In this document: piece after piece, positions 52,942 to 61,820 of the stretch
Position numbering within the stretch: the stretch's first letter is position 1
How the letters are laid out: the number at the start of each line of letters is the position of its first letter
Assembly (NCBI RefSeq): GCF_001485535.1
Contig: NZ_BCMZ01000001.1
Span: 2,108,001-2,172,000 of the forward strand
Direction of reading: 5' to 3'
DNA length: 64,000 nt
Origin: Halobacterium sp. CBA1132
GTDB lineage: Archaea; Halobacteriota; Halobacteria; Halobacteriales; Halobacteriaceae
Notes under the pieces: model-generated
The model's input: the letters and a program-made list of their open reading frames with translations, nothing else
Databases searched by the model: none
Told to the model about the DNA's origin: nothing
Program-made: the position numbers and the translations under genes

Positions 52942-53756
52942 AGCGTGAACGTCTCGCCGTCGACGGCGAGCGCGTCGTCGAAGGCCTCGTCGGCGGGGTA
53001 GAAGTGCGAGACGTGGACGACGCGCGTCTCGGTGGCGTCGAGTTCGTCGCCGAGCGCGAGCGCGCCCTCCTTGGTCATGTGTTTCGTGCCGAACGTCCGC
53101 GGGACGCCGTCGTCGTCCTCGTGGCGGCCGCCGATGGGGTGGGCCTCCGCGCGGTGGGCGGGCACGATGCCGTCCGCGAGCAGGAGGTCCGGGTTCCGGA
53201 GCGCGTCGCGAGAGGCGTCGGGAACGTCGTAGCTGGTGTCCCCGGACAGCGAGAGCTTCGCGCCGTCGCGCTCGACGGCCACGCCGTAACAGAGCAAGGG
53301 GGGATGGTCGACGGGCACGAGCGTCACGTCGAACCCGGCGGCCTCGAACGACTCGTGGGGCGAGACCGCTCGCGGGTCGACGTTGTCGAGGTAGTCGTAC
53401 TTCCGGGCGACGGTCTCCGCGACGCTCTCGCCGGTCTTCGGGTCGGTCTCGTCGGCGGCGTACACGGGCAGTTCGTCGAACAGGCGATACGAGTTCCCGA
53501 GGCCGTCGAGGTGGTCGAAGTGGATGTGGGAGACGACGCCCGCGTCCGGCAGCGAGACCTCCTCGCGGAGGAACTGCGTCCGGAAGTCCGGGCTGAAATC
53601 GAGGAGGAGCGCGTCGCCCGTGGTTTCGTCCTCGACGTGGACGGCGAATCGCGTGCGTTCGACGCCGCGGTCTCGGGCCGCTCGGCAGGTCTCGCAGTCG
53701 CACCCGGGCGTCGGCGTGCCCGTGGTGTCACCCGTGCCGAGCAGCGTGACCCTCAT
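52938..53756 (-). CDS. MBL-fold metallo-hydrolase (PhnP-like)
   Basis: The 272-aa metallo-beta-lactamase-fold protein has GTGDTTGTPTPGCDCETCRA (Cys motif typical of PhnP-like cyclic phosphodiesterases), the metal motif HIHFDHLDG and SLSGDTSYD. Further His residues are near HVSHFYPADEA. It likely cleaves phosphodiester or ester bonds; the substrate is unknown. It overlaps the AAA ATPase gene by 4 nt and is probably cotranscribed with it. Confidence 0.9.
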   Translation of the reverse strand: MRVTLLGTGDTTGTPTPGCDCETCRAARDRGVERTRFAVHVEDETTGDALLLDFSPDFRTQFLREEVSLPDAGVVSHIHFDHLDGLGNSYRLFDELPVYAADETDPKTGESVAETVARKYDYLDNVDPRAVSPHESFEAAGFDVTLVPVDHPPLLCYGVAVERDGAKLSLSGDTSYDVPDASRDALRNPDLLLADGIVPAHRAEAHPIGGRHEDDDGVPRTFGTKHMTKEGALALGDELDATETRVVHVSHFYPADEAFDDALAVDGETFTL

Positions 53757-55078
53757 GCGTGGTCGTGGCCGGCGTGCGGGGTGTCCTCGTGGTCGGGTTC
53801 GTCGGGGTCGTCGATGGCTTCCTCGAGGGTGTCGAGGTTGCGGAGGTGGTCGCGGTCCTCGAAGTCCGAGACGGCGGCCACGAGGTCGTCCTGTGTGAGC
53901 GTCCGGCGGTCCTCCATGAGCGCGTCGAGGACCGCCTCACGGAGCACGAGGCGGAGGTCGCTGCCGGTCAGGCCCTCCGTCTCGGCGGCGAGCTCCTCGG
54001 CGTCGAAGTCGTCGACCGCGAGTTCGCGGGTGACGACCTCCAGAATCTCGGCGCGCATCCCCTCGTCGGGCCGCGGGAACGACAGAATCTCGTCGAAGCG
54101 CCGCCACGCCGCGGCGTCGAGCTCGTCGGGGTGGTTGGTCGCGCCGATGAGCAACACGTCGTCGTTGACGAGGCTCACCTCGTCGATGCTCTTCAGGAGC
54201 GTGTTCACCGCGCGCTTGATGGCGTTGTGCTCGTCGCCGGTCCGCGTCGTGGCGACGAAGTCGAACTCGTCCATGAAGAGGATGCACGGCGAGAGCCGCT
54301 TGGCCACCTCGAAGACCTTCTCGACGTTCTTCGCCGTCTCGCCGAGGTACTGGCTCGTAATCATCGAGAGCTTCACCTCAACGAACGGCAGGTCGAGTTG
54401 GTGGGCGAGCCCGCGAGCAGTGGACGTCTTCCCGGTGCCGGGCGGGCCGACGAACAGCAGCTTCCCGATTTCGCTGAGCCCGATGGTCGCGAGGTAGTCG
54501 CGGTGCTCGATGGCCTTCGCGACCTTCGTAATCTCGTTCTCCTGCTCCTCGGTGAGCACGATGTCGTCGAGGGTCACGTCGATTTCCGCGGGCGAGCGCA
54601 CCTCCACGAGGTCCAGCATCTCCTCGTCGTCCTCGTCGAAGTACTCCGAGAGCAGGCCGTCTATCCACTGCGGGTCGGCCTGCACGGGCCGGTTGTCCTC
54701 GCGGGCGGCCTCGTAGTCCACGCCGAACTCGTCGCCGACGGCGTACGCCAGCACGGGGTTGTCGCGGACGCGCTCGGCGTCGGCGTTCTCGACGAACCAG
54801 TCGATCGCCATCTCGTCGTCGACGAGGCTCATGCTCCCCGCGAACGTGTCGCGGTCCGTGAACATCAGCCCGGAGATGGCGTCCCACGGCTCGTCGACGC
54901 CGGACCCCTCGGTGACGGCTGTTTCGGTGGTCTGCGGTGGTCTCGGGACGCCGTCGTCTCCCCAGAGCGCGGTGCGGTACGCGGGCGGCAGGTCGTTCTC
55001 GTCGAGCTCCCGGTGCTTGTCGTAGACGCGAGCGGACAACAGGAATTCGACGACGTCGAGCGCCTCAGTCACTACCAC
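53753..55078 (-). CDS. AAA-family ATPase
   Basis: The 441-aa product has an N-terminal helical domain (residues 1-180) and one AAA module with Walker A VGPPGTGKTSTARGL (about 213-227), Walker B CILFMDEFD, and sensor GATNHPDELD. The tail is acidic and ends with His (AGHDHA). This resembles haloarchaeal CDC48/26S-like ATPases of unknown role. The start is a GTG. The short overlap with the MBL gene suggests a functional pair. Confidence 0.88.
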   Translation of the reverse strand: MVVTEALDVVEFLLSARVYDKHRELDENDLPPAYRTALWGDDGVPRPPQTTETAVTEGSGVDEPWDAISGLMFTDRDTFAGSMSLVDDEMAIDWFVENADAERVRDNPVLAYAVGDEFGVDYEAAREDNRPVQADPQWIDGLLSEYFDEDDEEMLDLVEVRSPAEIDVTLDDIVLTEEQENEITKVAKAIEHRDYLATIGLSEIGKLLFVGPPGTGKTSTARGLAHQLDLPFVEVKLSMITSQYLGETAKNVEKVFEVAKRLSPCILFMDEFDFVATTRTGDEHNAIKRAVNTLLKSIDEVSLVNDDVLLIGATNHPDELDAAAWRRFDEILSFPRPDEGMRAEILEVVTRELAVDDFDAEELAAETEGLTGSDLRLVLREAVLDALMEDRRTLTQDDLVAAVSDFEDRDHLRNLDTLEEAIDDPDEPDHEDTPHAGHDHA

Positions 55079-55198
55079 TGACCTACCACCTCGGGGCGCA
55101 TAAGCGCGTCGCAGTCGTCGTGGGGAGTCGTCTCTGCGAACGTTGCTGACTACGACAGCACGGAAGACGCCTCGAAAGCCCCGGCGTGCTCGCGGTCG

Positions 55199-55245
55199 CT
55201 CGGCGACATATCCGCTCCCTCCGGCCGCGGATAGGGGTCGCCGAG
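55199..55245. other. Strong two-part hairpin, possible structured RNA or terminator
   Basis: CTCGGCGAC pairs with GTCGCCGAG (55199-55207 and 55237-55245). Inside these TATCCGC pairs with GCGGATA (55209-55215 and 55227-55233), with an 11-nt apical loop. It lies in the 215-nt gap downstream of the Agl23-like gene. Too short for a gene; no poly-T follows on the minus strand. Confidence 0.45.
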
Positions 55246-55293
55246 ACGACTAAACGAAGCGCGAGCGTCCCGCCCCTTTCAGTCCACCCTCCG

Positions 55294-56973
55294 TCACGCT
55301 GTCGCGTTCGCGCGGACGTAGAACACGAGCGGGCGACCGTACTGGTAGCCTTGATAGACGGTTCGCGTGTAGCCGCGGTCGGGGAGGCTATCTTCGAGCG
55401 CCGCGTCCTCGTCGTCGAGCGCGATGACGACGGGTGGCTCGTATTCGGTCACGGTCTCGTTGTCGAGCGTGCTGGCGGTGTTCGTGCCGTACTGGTGGAA
55501 GTACCACGGCAGCGGCAGACGCTCGAACCAGCCGTCCGGGGCGCCCGTGGTGAGGTTCAATCGCGGTTTCTCGGTGAGGTCGTCGGGGTGATTGAACTCG
55601 TTGCCGTAGTACATCACGTCGATACCGTCGTTGCTCGCGGAGATACGCCGAATCTCCTGCAGCGTGGGCTGCATCTCGCCGGCGGGCTGGGCGTACTGGA
55701 CGAGCACGTTGTCCGGCCCCTGCGGGTTCGCGTACGTCGTCTGCGCGGCGACGGCGCCCGTGCCGGCGGCGGTGACCAGAAGCGCGAGCGCGACGGCGCG
55801 AGCGCCCGCAGAGTTCCCCGACGCGGCGGCCGCGCGGCCGTGGTCGTAGACGAGTGCGACGCCGACCGCCGCCGGGACTGCCAGCGGCACGATAGCGTTT
55901 ATCATCGTCCACGCGGCGGAGATGTCCGCGACTGCGGGGTAGCCGAACACCGAGAACAGCCCCCAGTAGAAACAGACCTCGACCACCGGCCGCGGCTCCT
56001 CGGTGGCGTAGCGCTGGTAGAGGAAGCCCAGCGCGGCGAACACGACGAGCGCGGTAGAGGCGACGCCGAGGACGGTGAGGTCGTGTTTCAGGAACGCGAC
56101 GTAGGAGTGCTCCTGCATCCCCGTCGACCCCCACAGGCTCATGAACTCGTTCCACGACCCGAGGGTGGCGTCTTCGAGGACGCCCGGCAGCAGCGTGGGG
56201 TCGCGGAGCGCCTCGTAGAGGTCGGGCTTGGGCGCGTAGAACGCCACGACGACGACGGCGGTCTCGACGAGCGCGGCGCCCAGGTGGAGTTTGTACTGCC
56301 ACGCAGCGCGTGCTGCGCGGCGAACGTGCGACCGCGCGACGGCGAACCGGCTCTCGCTGCCGGCTTTCGCGAGCACGAGGCGGCCGTCGAGGACGAGCGC
56401 GAGCGCGCCGAGCCAGCAGACCGGGTACAACAGCGCGTTCTCCTTCGTCGTGAACGCGAGCGCGAACGGGAGCGCCGCGGCGTAGAGGTACCGCGCCTTC
56501 CCGGTGTCGAGAGCGCGCACGAACAACCCGAAGGCGGTGAACATGAACGCCGCCAGCAGCAGGTCGTTGCGCATGAACCGCGAGTAGTACAACAATACGG
56601 GGTTGGCGGCGAAGAAGAGGCTCGCCGCGACGACTTCGGCGTTCGAGAGGCGTTCGCGCAGCAGCCACGGCGCCACCACGAGTAGCGCACCGGCGACGGC
56701 GACGACGAGTCGCATCGTGAAGTCCGAGGGGCCGAGCAGGTCGAAGACGACGCCGTTGACGTGCGGGAGGAACGGCCCGTGGATAATGGGGCGGTACTGC
56801 CACGCGCCGGCGTCCATGTAGTGGAGAATCCAGTCCGCGACCCGCGACTCGTCTTGATGGGCGACCCGCCAGCCGAGGTCCCAGAGGCGCGCGAGGAGGG
56901 CGACGACAGCAACGGCGACGAGCGCGGCGGCGACACGGCGTCGCGGGGCGCGCTCGTCACTGGAGGGGGGCAT
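55294..56973 (-). CDS. Agl23-like polytopic membrane protein (TIGR03663 family)
   Basis: The 559-aa protein resembles the GT-C/PMT-like TIGR03663 family, called flippase-activity-associated Agl23. Features are an N-terminal helix, DESRVADWILHYMDAGAWQY (acidic residues in the first extracellular loop), about ten more helices, and a soluble extracytoplasmic C-terminal part. It may act in glycosylation of surface proteins. The ATG at 56973 is used. The longer upstream frame is antisense to the FAD/Fe-S oxidoreductase gene. Confidence 0.85.
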   Translation of the reverse strand: MPPSSDERAPRRRVAAALVAVAVVALLARLWDLGWRVAHQDESRVADWILHYMDAGAWQYRPIIHGPFLPHVNGVVFDLLGPSDFTMRLVVAVAGALLVVAPWLLRERLSNAEVVAASLFFAANPVLLYYSRFMRNDLLLAAFMFTAFGLFVRALDTGKARYLYAAALPFALAFTTKENALLYPVCWLGALALVLDGRLVLAKAGSESRFAVARSHVRRAARAAWQYKLHLGAALVETAVVVVAFYAPKPDLYEALRDPTLLPGVLEDATLGSWNEFMSLWGSTGMQEHSYVAFLKHDLTVLGVASTALVVFAALGFLYQRYATEEPRPVVEVCFYWGLFSVFGYPAVADISAAWTMINAIVPLAVPAAVGVALVYDHGRAAAASGNSAGARAVALALLVTAAGTGAVAAQTTYANPQGPDNVLVQYAQPAGEMQPTLQEIRRISASNDGIDVMYYGNEFNHPDDLTEKPRLNLTTGAPDGWFERLPLPWYFHQYGTNTASTLDNETVTEYEPPVVIALDDEDAALEDSLPDRGYTRTVYQGYQYGRPLVFYVRANATA

Positions 56974-57016
56974 ACCACGCGGTTGCGACGGGGTGGATAA
57001 ACGCTTTCCGGATAGC

Positions 57017-57107
57017 GAGAGCCCGAACAGAGTGAGGGCTCTCGAGAAGTGAGCGGGGAACGAAGTGACCCGCGAACAGCGAGGGGCGGCGCTACGCGCC
57101 GGCCCTC
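57017..57107. repeat. Three-hairpin array with duplicated gene end
   Basis: Stems at 57017-57043 (GAGAGCCC/GGGCTCTC), 57053-57073 (GCGGG/CCCGC) and 57081-57107 (12 bp, one mismatch). GCTACGCGCCG within the last hairpin (57091-57101) repeats 57130-57140, which holds the stop of the adjacent oxidoreductase gene. Confidence 0.55.
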
Positions 57108-57130
57108 GAAACAGTGAACGACCGCCCGAG

Positions 57131-60100
57131 CTACGCGCCGTCGATTCGGTCGGCGATTGCTTCGATTGGGTGGGGTGGAGTGTCGTCCACGCCGTCGCGG
57201 TCGCCGAGTTGGCTGCGGCAGGAGCCGCCGGGGGCGACGACGCGGTCAGCGTCGCTTTCGTCGACTTGCTCGAAGAGGCGGCTGGCGATGGCCTGCGAGA
57301 GGTCGTAGTGTTCGTCGTGGTAGCCGAAGCTCCCGGCCATCCCGCAGCACGTCGAGTCGAGGGGGTCGACGTCGTAGCCGACGCGGCGGAGGACGCCGAC
57401 GGCGTGGTGGTCTTTGTTCGTGGCTTTCTGGTTGCAGTGGCCGTGGTAGCTGAGCGCGCCGGCGGCGCCGGGCGAGCGGTCGTCGACGCGGAGGGCTTCG
57501 TCGAGGCGGAAGGTGTCGAGGTACTCGCAGACGCCGTAGGCGCTGTCGGCGACGCGCTCGACAGGGGATGTGCCGCCGTCGGCGGCGGCGCTGGCATGGT
57601 CGGCGCTCGTGGCGTCGCCGAGCAGGTCGAGATACTCGTCTTGGAACAGCACGGCGTCGGAGGGTTCGACGAAGACGACGTCCCAGCCGTCGGCGACGCG
57701 CGGGGCGAACTGGTCGACGTTGGCGCGCGCTCGCTCGCTGGCGGTGTCGAGCATCCCGGTGGAGAACGCGGCGCGGCCGGAGGCGGCGGTGTCGTCGGGA
57801 ATTTCGACGTGGACGCCGGCGGCTTCGAGCGCGCGGACGGCGGCCTTCCCGGCGGCCGGGTACGAGTAGTTCGTGTACGTGTCCGGGAACAGGAGGGCGC
57901 GGCGGTCGGCGTCGGCGGCGGGGACCGTGGAGCCGCCGCGCGCGTCGAACCAGTCTCGGAGGGTTTCGCGGCGGAACGGCGGGAGGTCGCGCTCGGGCGC
58001 GATGCCGAACACGGACTGCATGACGGTCCGCGCGCCCGGCAGGTCGGTCGCCCAGTTCGAGATGGGGGCGAGCATCGAGCCCAGCCGGGAGGCGGCGTCG
58101 ATGTTCGCGAACAGGCGCTCGCGCAGCGTCGCGCCCTCCTGTTGGTGGTGTTGGTGTTTCGTCTCGGCTTTGAGTTTCGCCATGTCGACGCCCGTCGGGC
58201 AGTCGCTCTGGCAGCCCTTGCAGCCCACGCAGAGGTCCAACACTTCGGACTGGAAGCGCTCGGAGTGAATCTCGTCCTCGGGGAGGTCGCCGCTGATGGC
58301 GGCGCGGAGCATGTTCGCGCGGCCGCGGGTCGTCTGGATTTCCTCCTCGGAGGCGCGGTACGTCGGGCACATCACGTCGGAGTCCGTCTGCCGGCACGTC
58401 CCGCAGCCGTTGCAGAGTTCGACGAGGTCCGTGAAGCCGCCCTCCTCGGAGAAGTCGAGGCTGGTCTGGGGTTCGACGGACTCGTAGTCGGGGCCGTACC
58501 GGAGGTGGTCGCGGTTGTCCGCGCCGACGCCGCGGTCGCTGTCGGGGCCGACGTCGGCCGCGCTGTCGCGGTAGACGACGTTGCCGGGGTGGAGCGACCA
58601 CTCGGGGTCGAAGGCGGTCTTCACCTCCTTGAACGCCCGCCAGAGGTCGTCGCCGTACATCTTCGGGTTGAACTCGGTGCGCGCCATGCCGTCGCCGTGC
58701 TCGCCGGAGAACGAGCCGTGGTGGTCGAGCACGAGGTCGGTGACGTCCTCCGTGATGGAGTGCAGGGCCTCGACGCCGGCCTCGTCCTTGAGGTTGAGAA
58801 TCGGCCGGATGTGGAGGGTGCCGGAGCCGGCGTGCGCGAAGTACGCGGCGGACGTGTCGTGGTCGTCGAGGACGGCCTCGAACTTCTGGACGTACTCCGC
58901 GAGTTCCTCCGGGGGCACCGTGGCGTCCTCGATGAACGGGTACGGCTTCGGGTCGCCGGGCAGCGACATCAACAGGGGAATCGCGGCCTTCCGGAGCTTC
59001 CAGAGGTCGTCTTGCGCGGACTCGCTGTACGCCTCCACGGCGTCGAACGCCGGCCCTTCGTCGAGGAAGCGCTCGTTCGTCTCCGCGATGGCGTCCTCGA
59101 AGTCGTCGTGGAGTTCGGAGTCGAACTCCAGCATGAGCGCGGCCTCGGCGCCGTCCGGAATCGGTTCGACGTACTCGGCGTAGCCGTCCGAGTCGGCGGC
59201 CAGCCGGAACACCTCGTCGTCCATCAACTCGACCGCACTCGGGTCGTACTCCAGCGCGACGGGAACCATCCGCATCGCGTCCGCGAGATTCTCGAAGCAG
59301 TACAGCGCCAGCGCCGTCTCCTCGGGGACGGTCACGAGCGACAGTTCGGCTTCGACGACGACGCCGAGGGTGCCCTCCGCGCCGACGAACAGTTTCGCGA
59401 GGTTCAGCACGCGCTCGCCGTCGTCGTTCTCGTAGACGACGCGGTCGAGGTTGTACCCGGAGACGCGGCGTTTCAGGTCCGGGTAGCGCGCCTCGATTTC
59501 GTCGGCGTGTTCCTCGACGAGCGCGCGGACTGTCCGGTGGAGTTCCGCTTCGCGGTCGTCGCCCTCCACGATTTCCTCCCACTCCGGGGAGTCGATGACG
59601 ACTTCCCGGGCCTCGATGACGGAGCCGTCCGAGAGGACGGCTGTCACCGCCTCCGTGTACGCGTCGGTGATGCCGTAGCGCACGGAGTGTGCGCCCGTAG
59701 AGTTGTTCCCGATGCCGCCGCCGACGGTCGCTCGGTTCGACGAGGCGGGGTCGGGCGCGAACTTCAGGCCGTACTCCGCGAGGTGGTCGTCGAGGTCGTC
59801 CTGCACGACGCCGGGTTGGACGCGCGCCCGCTTCGAGTCCGGGTCGACGGAGAGCACGCCGTCCATGTGCCGGGAGACGTCGAGGACGACACAGCCCGGG
59901 CCGACGGTCTGCCCCGCCAGCGACGACCCGGTGCCGCGAGGGAGAATCGGGACGCCGTGGTCGGTCGCTACCTCGACGGCCGCGCGCACGTCCTCGGTGT
60001 CAGTGGGGAAGACGACGCCCGCAGGTTGCGCGCCGTAGATGCTGCCGTCCGTCGCGTACAGGACGCGAGCGTACTCGTCGAACGCGACGCGGCCGTCGAC

Positions 60101-60205
60101 GCGCGAGCGGAGGTCACTCGCCAGCGCCCGGTACTCGGCGGCCTCGGGCCGGTCGACGTCAAGCGCCTGCGACGACCACGTCGAGTGGGTTCCCTCGGAA
60201 GTCAC
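57131..60205 (-). CDS. FAD-binding and Fe-S oxidoreductase (D-lactate/glycolate dehydrogenase type)
   Basis: The 1024-aa protein fuses a VAO-type FAD domain (residues about 25-540, LPRGTGSSLAGQTVGPGCVV), a ferredoxin part and a CCG domain. The ferredoxin part has two 4Fe-4S motifs, CNGCGTCRQTDSDVMCP and CVGCKGCQSDCP. The CCG domain has HGHCNQ and STCCGMAGSFGY. It likely oxidises D-lactate or a similar 2-hydroxy acid and passes electrons to the respiratory chain. GTG at 60205 is chosen because a TATA box lies 26 nt upstream. Confidence 0.92.
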   Translation of the reverse strand: MTSEGTHSTWSSQALDVDRPEAAEYRALASDLRSRVDGRVAFDEYARVLYATDGSIYGAQPAGVVFPTDTEDVRAAVEVATDHGVPILPRGTGSSLAGQTVGPGCVVLDVSRHMDGVLSVDPDSKRARVQPGVVQDDLDDHLAEYGLKFAPDPASSNRATVGGGIGNNSTGAHSVRYGITDAYTEAVTAVLSDGSVIEAREVVIDSPEWEEIVEGDDREAELHRTVRALVEEHADEIEARYPDLKRRVSGYNLDRVVYENDDGERVLNLAKLFVGAEGTLGVVVEAELSLVTVPEETALALYCFENLADAMRMVPVALEYDPSAVELMDDEVFRLAADSDGYAEYVEPIPDGAEAALMLEFDSELHDDFEDAIAETNERFLDEGPAFDAVEAYSESAQDDLWKLRKAAIPLLMSLPGDPKPYPFIEDATVPPEELAEYVQKFEAVLDDHDTSAAYFAHAGSGTLHIRPILNLKDEAGVEALHSITEDVTDLVLDHHGSFSGEHGDGMARTEFNPKMYGDDLWRAFKEVKTAFDPEWSLHPGNVVYRDSAADVGPDSDRGVGADNRDHLRYGPDYESVEPQTSLDFSEEGGFTDLVELCNGCGTCRQTDSDVMCPTYRASEEEIQTTRGRANMLRAAISGDLPEDEIHSERFQSEVLDLCVGCKGCQSDCPTGVDMAKLKAETKHQHHQQEGATLRERLFANIDAASRLGSMLAPISNWATDLPGARTVMQSVFGIAPERDLPPFRRETLRDWFDARGGSTVPAADADRRALLFPDTYTNYSYPAAGKAAVRALEAAGVHVEIPDDTAASGRAAFSTGMLDTASERARANVDQFAPRVADGWDVVFVEPSDAVLFQDEYLDLLGDATSADHASAAADGGTSPVERVADSAYGVCEYLDTFRLDEALRVDDRSPGAAGALSYHGHCNQKATNKDHHAVGVLRRVGYDVDPLDSTCCGMAGSFGYHDEHYDLSQAIASRLFEQVDESDADRVVAPGGSCRSQLGDRDGVDDTPPHPIEAIADRIDGA

Positions 60206-60226
60206 ACCACGAATTCCACACGGTCG

Positions 60227-60235
60227 ATAATTAAA
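60227..60235 (-). promoter_or_regulatory. TATA box of the FAD/Fe-S oxidoreductase gene
   Basis: Minus strand CTTTAATTA is centred about 26 nt before the GTG at 60205, which supports that start. Confidence 0.5.
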
Positions 60236-60327
60236 GTTAGTCGTCGCGTCAAAACCAGCGCGGTAAACCGCGAGCGGCGGGCGACGCGTTGTCGGAGGTT
60301 TATGGTCCGTCGCCCGCCAGTGGACGT

Positions 60328-61473
60328 ATGGCAAGCGACACCACTCCGGTCATCGCAGCGGCCTACCGAACCCCGCAGGGCAAGGAAGGCGGCGTGTACG
60401 CGGACACGCGCAGCGAGGACCTCTCGGTTCCGCTCATCGACCACATCCTCGACGAACACGACCTGACCAGCGACGACATCGACGACCTCCAGTGGGGCGT
60501 CGCTCAGCAGCGCAGCGAGCAGGACAACAACGTCGCGCGCGTCATCGCGCTCCTCTCGGAACTCGGCGAGGACGTGCCCGCGGCGTCGGTGAATCGCTGG
60601 TGCGCGTCCTCGATGGAGGCCATCATGCGCGCGGCCGACTCCATCAGCGCGGGACAGCGCGACGCCATCATCGCGGGCGGCGTCGAGAACATGAGCCGGG
60701 TGCCGATGGACGGCGACTCCTACGAGCACCTCCACCCGGGCCTCGCCGAGCGCTACAACGTCCCCGAACTCCAGATGGGGATGACCGCCGAAGAGGTCGC
60801 CGAGCGCCACGACGTCACCCGCGAGGAACAGGACGAGTACGCGCTCCAGAGCCAGCAGCGCGCCGCCGAAGCCACCGACGCCGGGCGCTTCGACGACGAA
60901 ATCGTCCCCATCGAGACAGAGGACGGTCTCGTCGAGGAGGACGAGGGCATCCGCCACGACACCTCGCTGGAGGCGCTCGGCCAACTCCCCACCGTGTTCA
61001 AGGGCGACGGCACGGTGACGCCCGGGAACGCCAGCCAGATTTCGGACGGTGCGGCCGCGACGCTGGTCACCAGCGAGCAGTTCGCCGAGGACCACGACCT
61101 CGACGTGCTCGCGTACGTCGGCGACCACAACGTCGCGGGCGTCGACCCGCGCGTCATGGGCATCGGCCCAGTCCCCGCGACGCGCGGGCTGCTGGAGCGC
61201 ACCGGCGAGGACATCGAGGACTTCGACCTCGTGGAACTCAACGAGGCGTTCGCGTCCCAGACGCTGTACGCCCGCGACGAACTCGGCATCGACAACGAGA
61301 AGTTCAACGTCAACGGCGGCGCCATCGCCGTCGGCCACCCGCTGGGCGCGAGCGGCGCGCGACTCCCGGTCACGCTGATTCACGAGATGGAGAAGCGCGA
61401 CGCCGAGAAGGGGCTGGCGACGCTCTGCGTCGGCTTCGGCCAGGGTGCGGCCATCACGTTCGAGCGGAAATAG
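60328..61473 (+). CDS. Thiolase family acetyl-CoA acyltransferase
   Basis: The 381-aa product has thiolase motifs: the active-site Cys in VNRWCASSMEAIMRA (about residue 92), the His in VNGGAIAVGHPLGASGAR (about 337), and the second Cys in TLCVGFGQGAAITFE. It catalyses reversible condensation or cleavage of acyl-CoA, in fatty-acid oxidation or mevalonate entry. No adjacent DUF35 partner is seen. Its last codons are duplicated 244 bp downstream. Confidence 0.93.
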   Translation: MASDTTPVIAAAYRTPQGKEGGVYADTRSEDLSVPLIDHILDEHDLTSDDIDDLQWGVAQQRSEQDNNVARVIALLSELGEDVPAASVNRWCASSMEAIMRAADSISAGQRDAIIAGGVENMSRVPMDGDSYEHLHPGLAERYNVPELQMGMTAEEVAERHDVTREEQDEYALQSQQRAAEATDAGRFDDEIVPIETEDGLVEEDEGIRHDTSLEALGQLPTVFKGDGTVTPGNASQISDGAAATLVTSEQFAEDHDLDVLAYVGDHNVAGVDPRVMGIGPVPATRGLLERTGEDIEDFDLVELNEAFASQTLYARDELGIDNEKFNVNGGAIAVGHPLGASGARLPVTLIHEMEKRDAEKGLATLCVGFGQGAAITFERK

Positions 61474-61753
61474 CTGGAGTGGTTCACCGAGCGCGCAGCG
61501 CTCGGGCGCCGAGAACCCCCGTAGGGTTCTCGTGAGCGGAGCGAACGAGAGCACGTCAGAGCTTCGCTCTGACGGGGGTCCGACGGCGCTTTTGGCCGAG
61601 CTTTTGCCGAGTGAGCAACGCGGTACGGGCGACTCGCGGGTCGCCCGTACAACGAAGCGAACGCAGCGCAAAAGGTCGTCGCGTCAGGGTGCGGCCATCA
61701 CGTTCGAGCGGCGATAGCTGGAGTGGTTCACCGAGCGCGCAGCGCTCGGGCGC
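61441..61753. repeat. 69-bp direct repeat of the thiolase 3' end around a hairpin array
   Basis: 61441-61509, which contains the thiolase stop, recurs at 61685-61753 with two mismatches (ERK-stop becomes ERR-stop). Hairpins between the copies include 61510-61532 (CGAGAACCC stem), 61555-61573 (GTCAGAGC-TTC-GCTCTGAC), and 61623-61650 (11-bp stem). No other gene is seen in 61474-61820. Confidence 0.8.
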
Positions 61754-61820
61754 GGCGCGGGACGCGGCGCCCGCGCCGAAACCACGAAACTGATACCGGA
61801 GCCTCGTTTCTCTCGACGCA

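Noticed and set aside
57065-60466. Very long plus-strand open frame of over 1100 codons
   Set aside because: It is a mirror of the oxidoreductase gene on the other strand. Its translation is Val/Arg/Asp/Gly-rich without motifs, while the minus-strand frame has FAD and Fe-S signatures.
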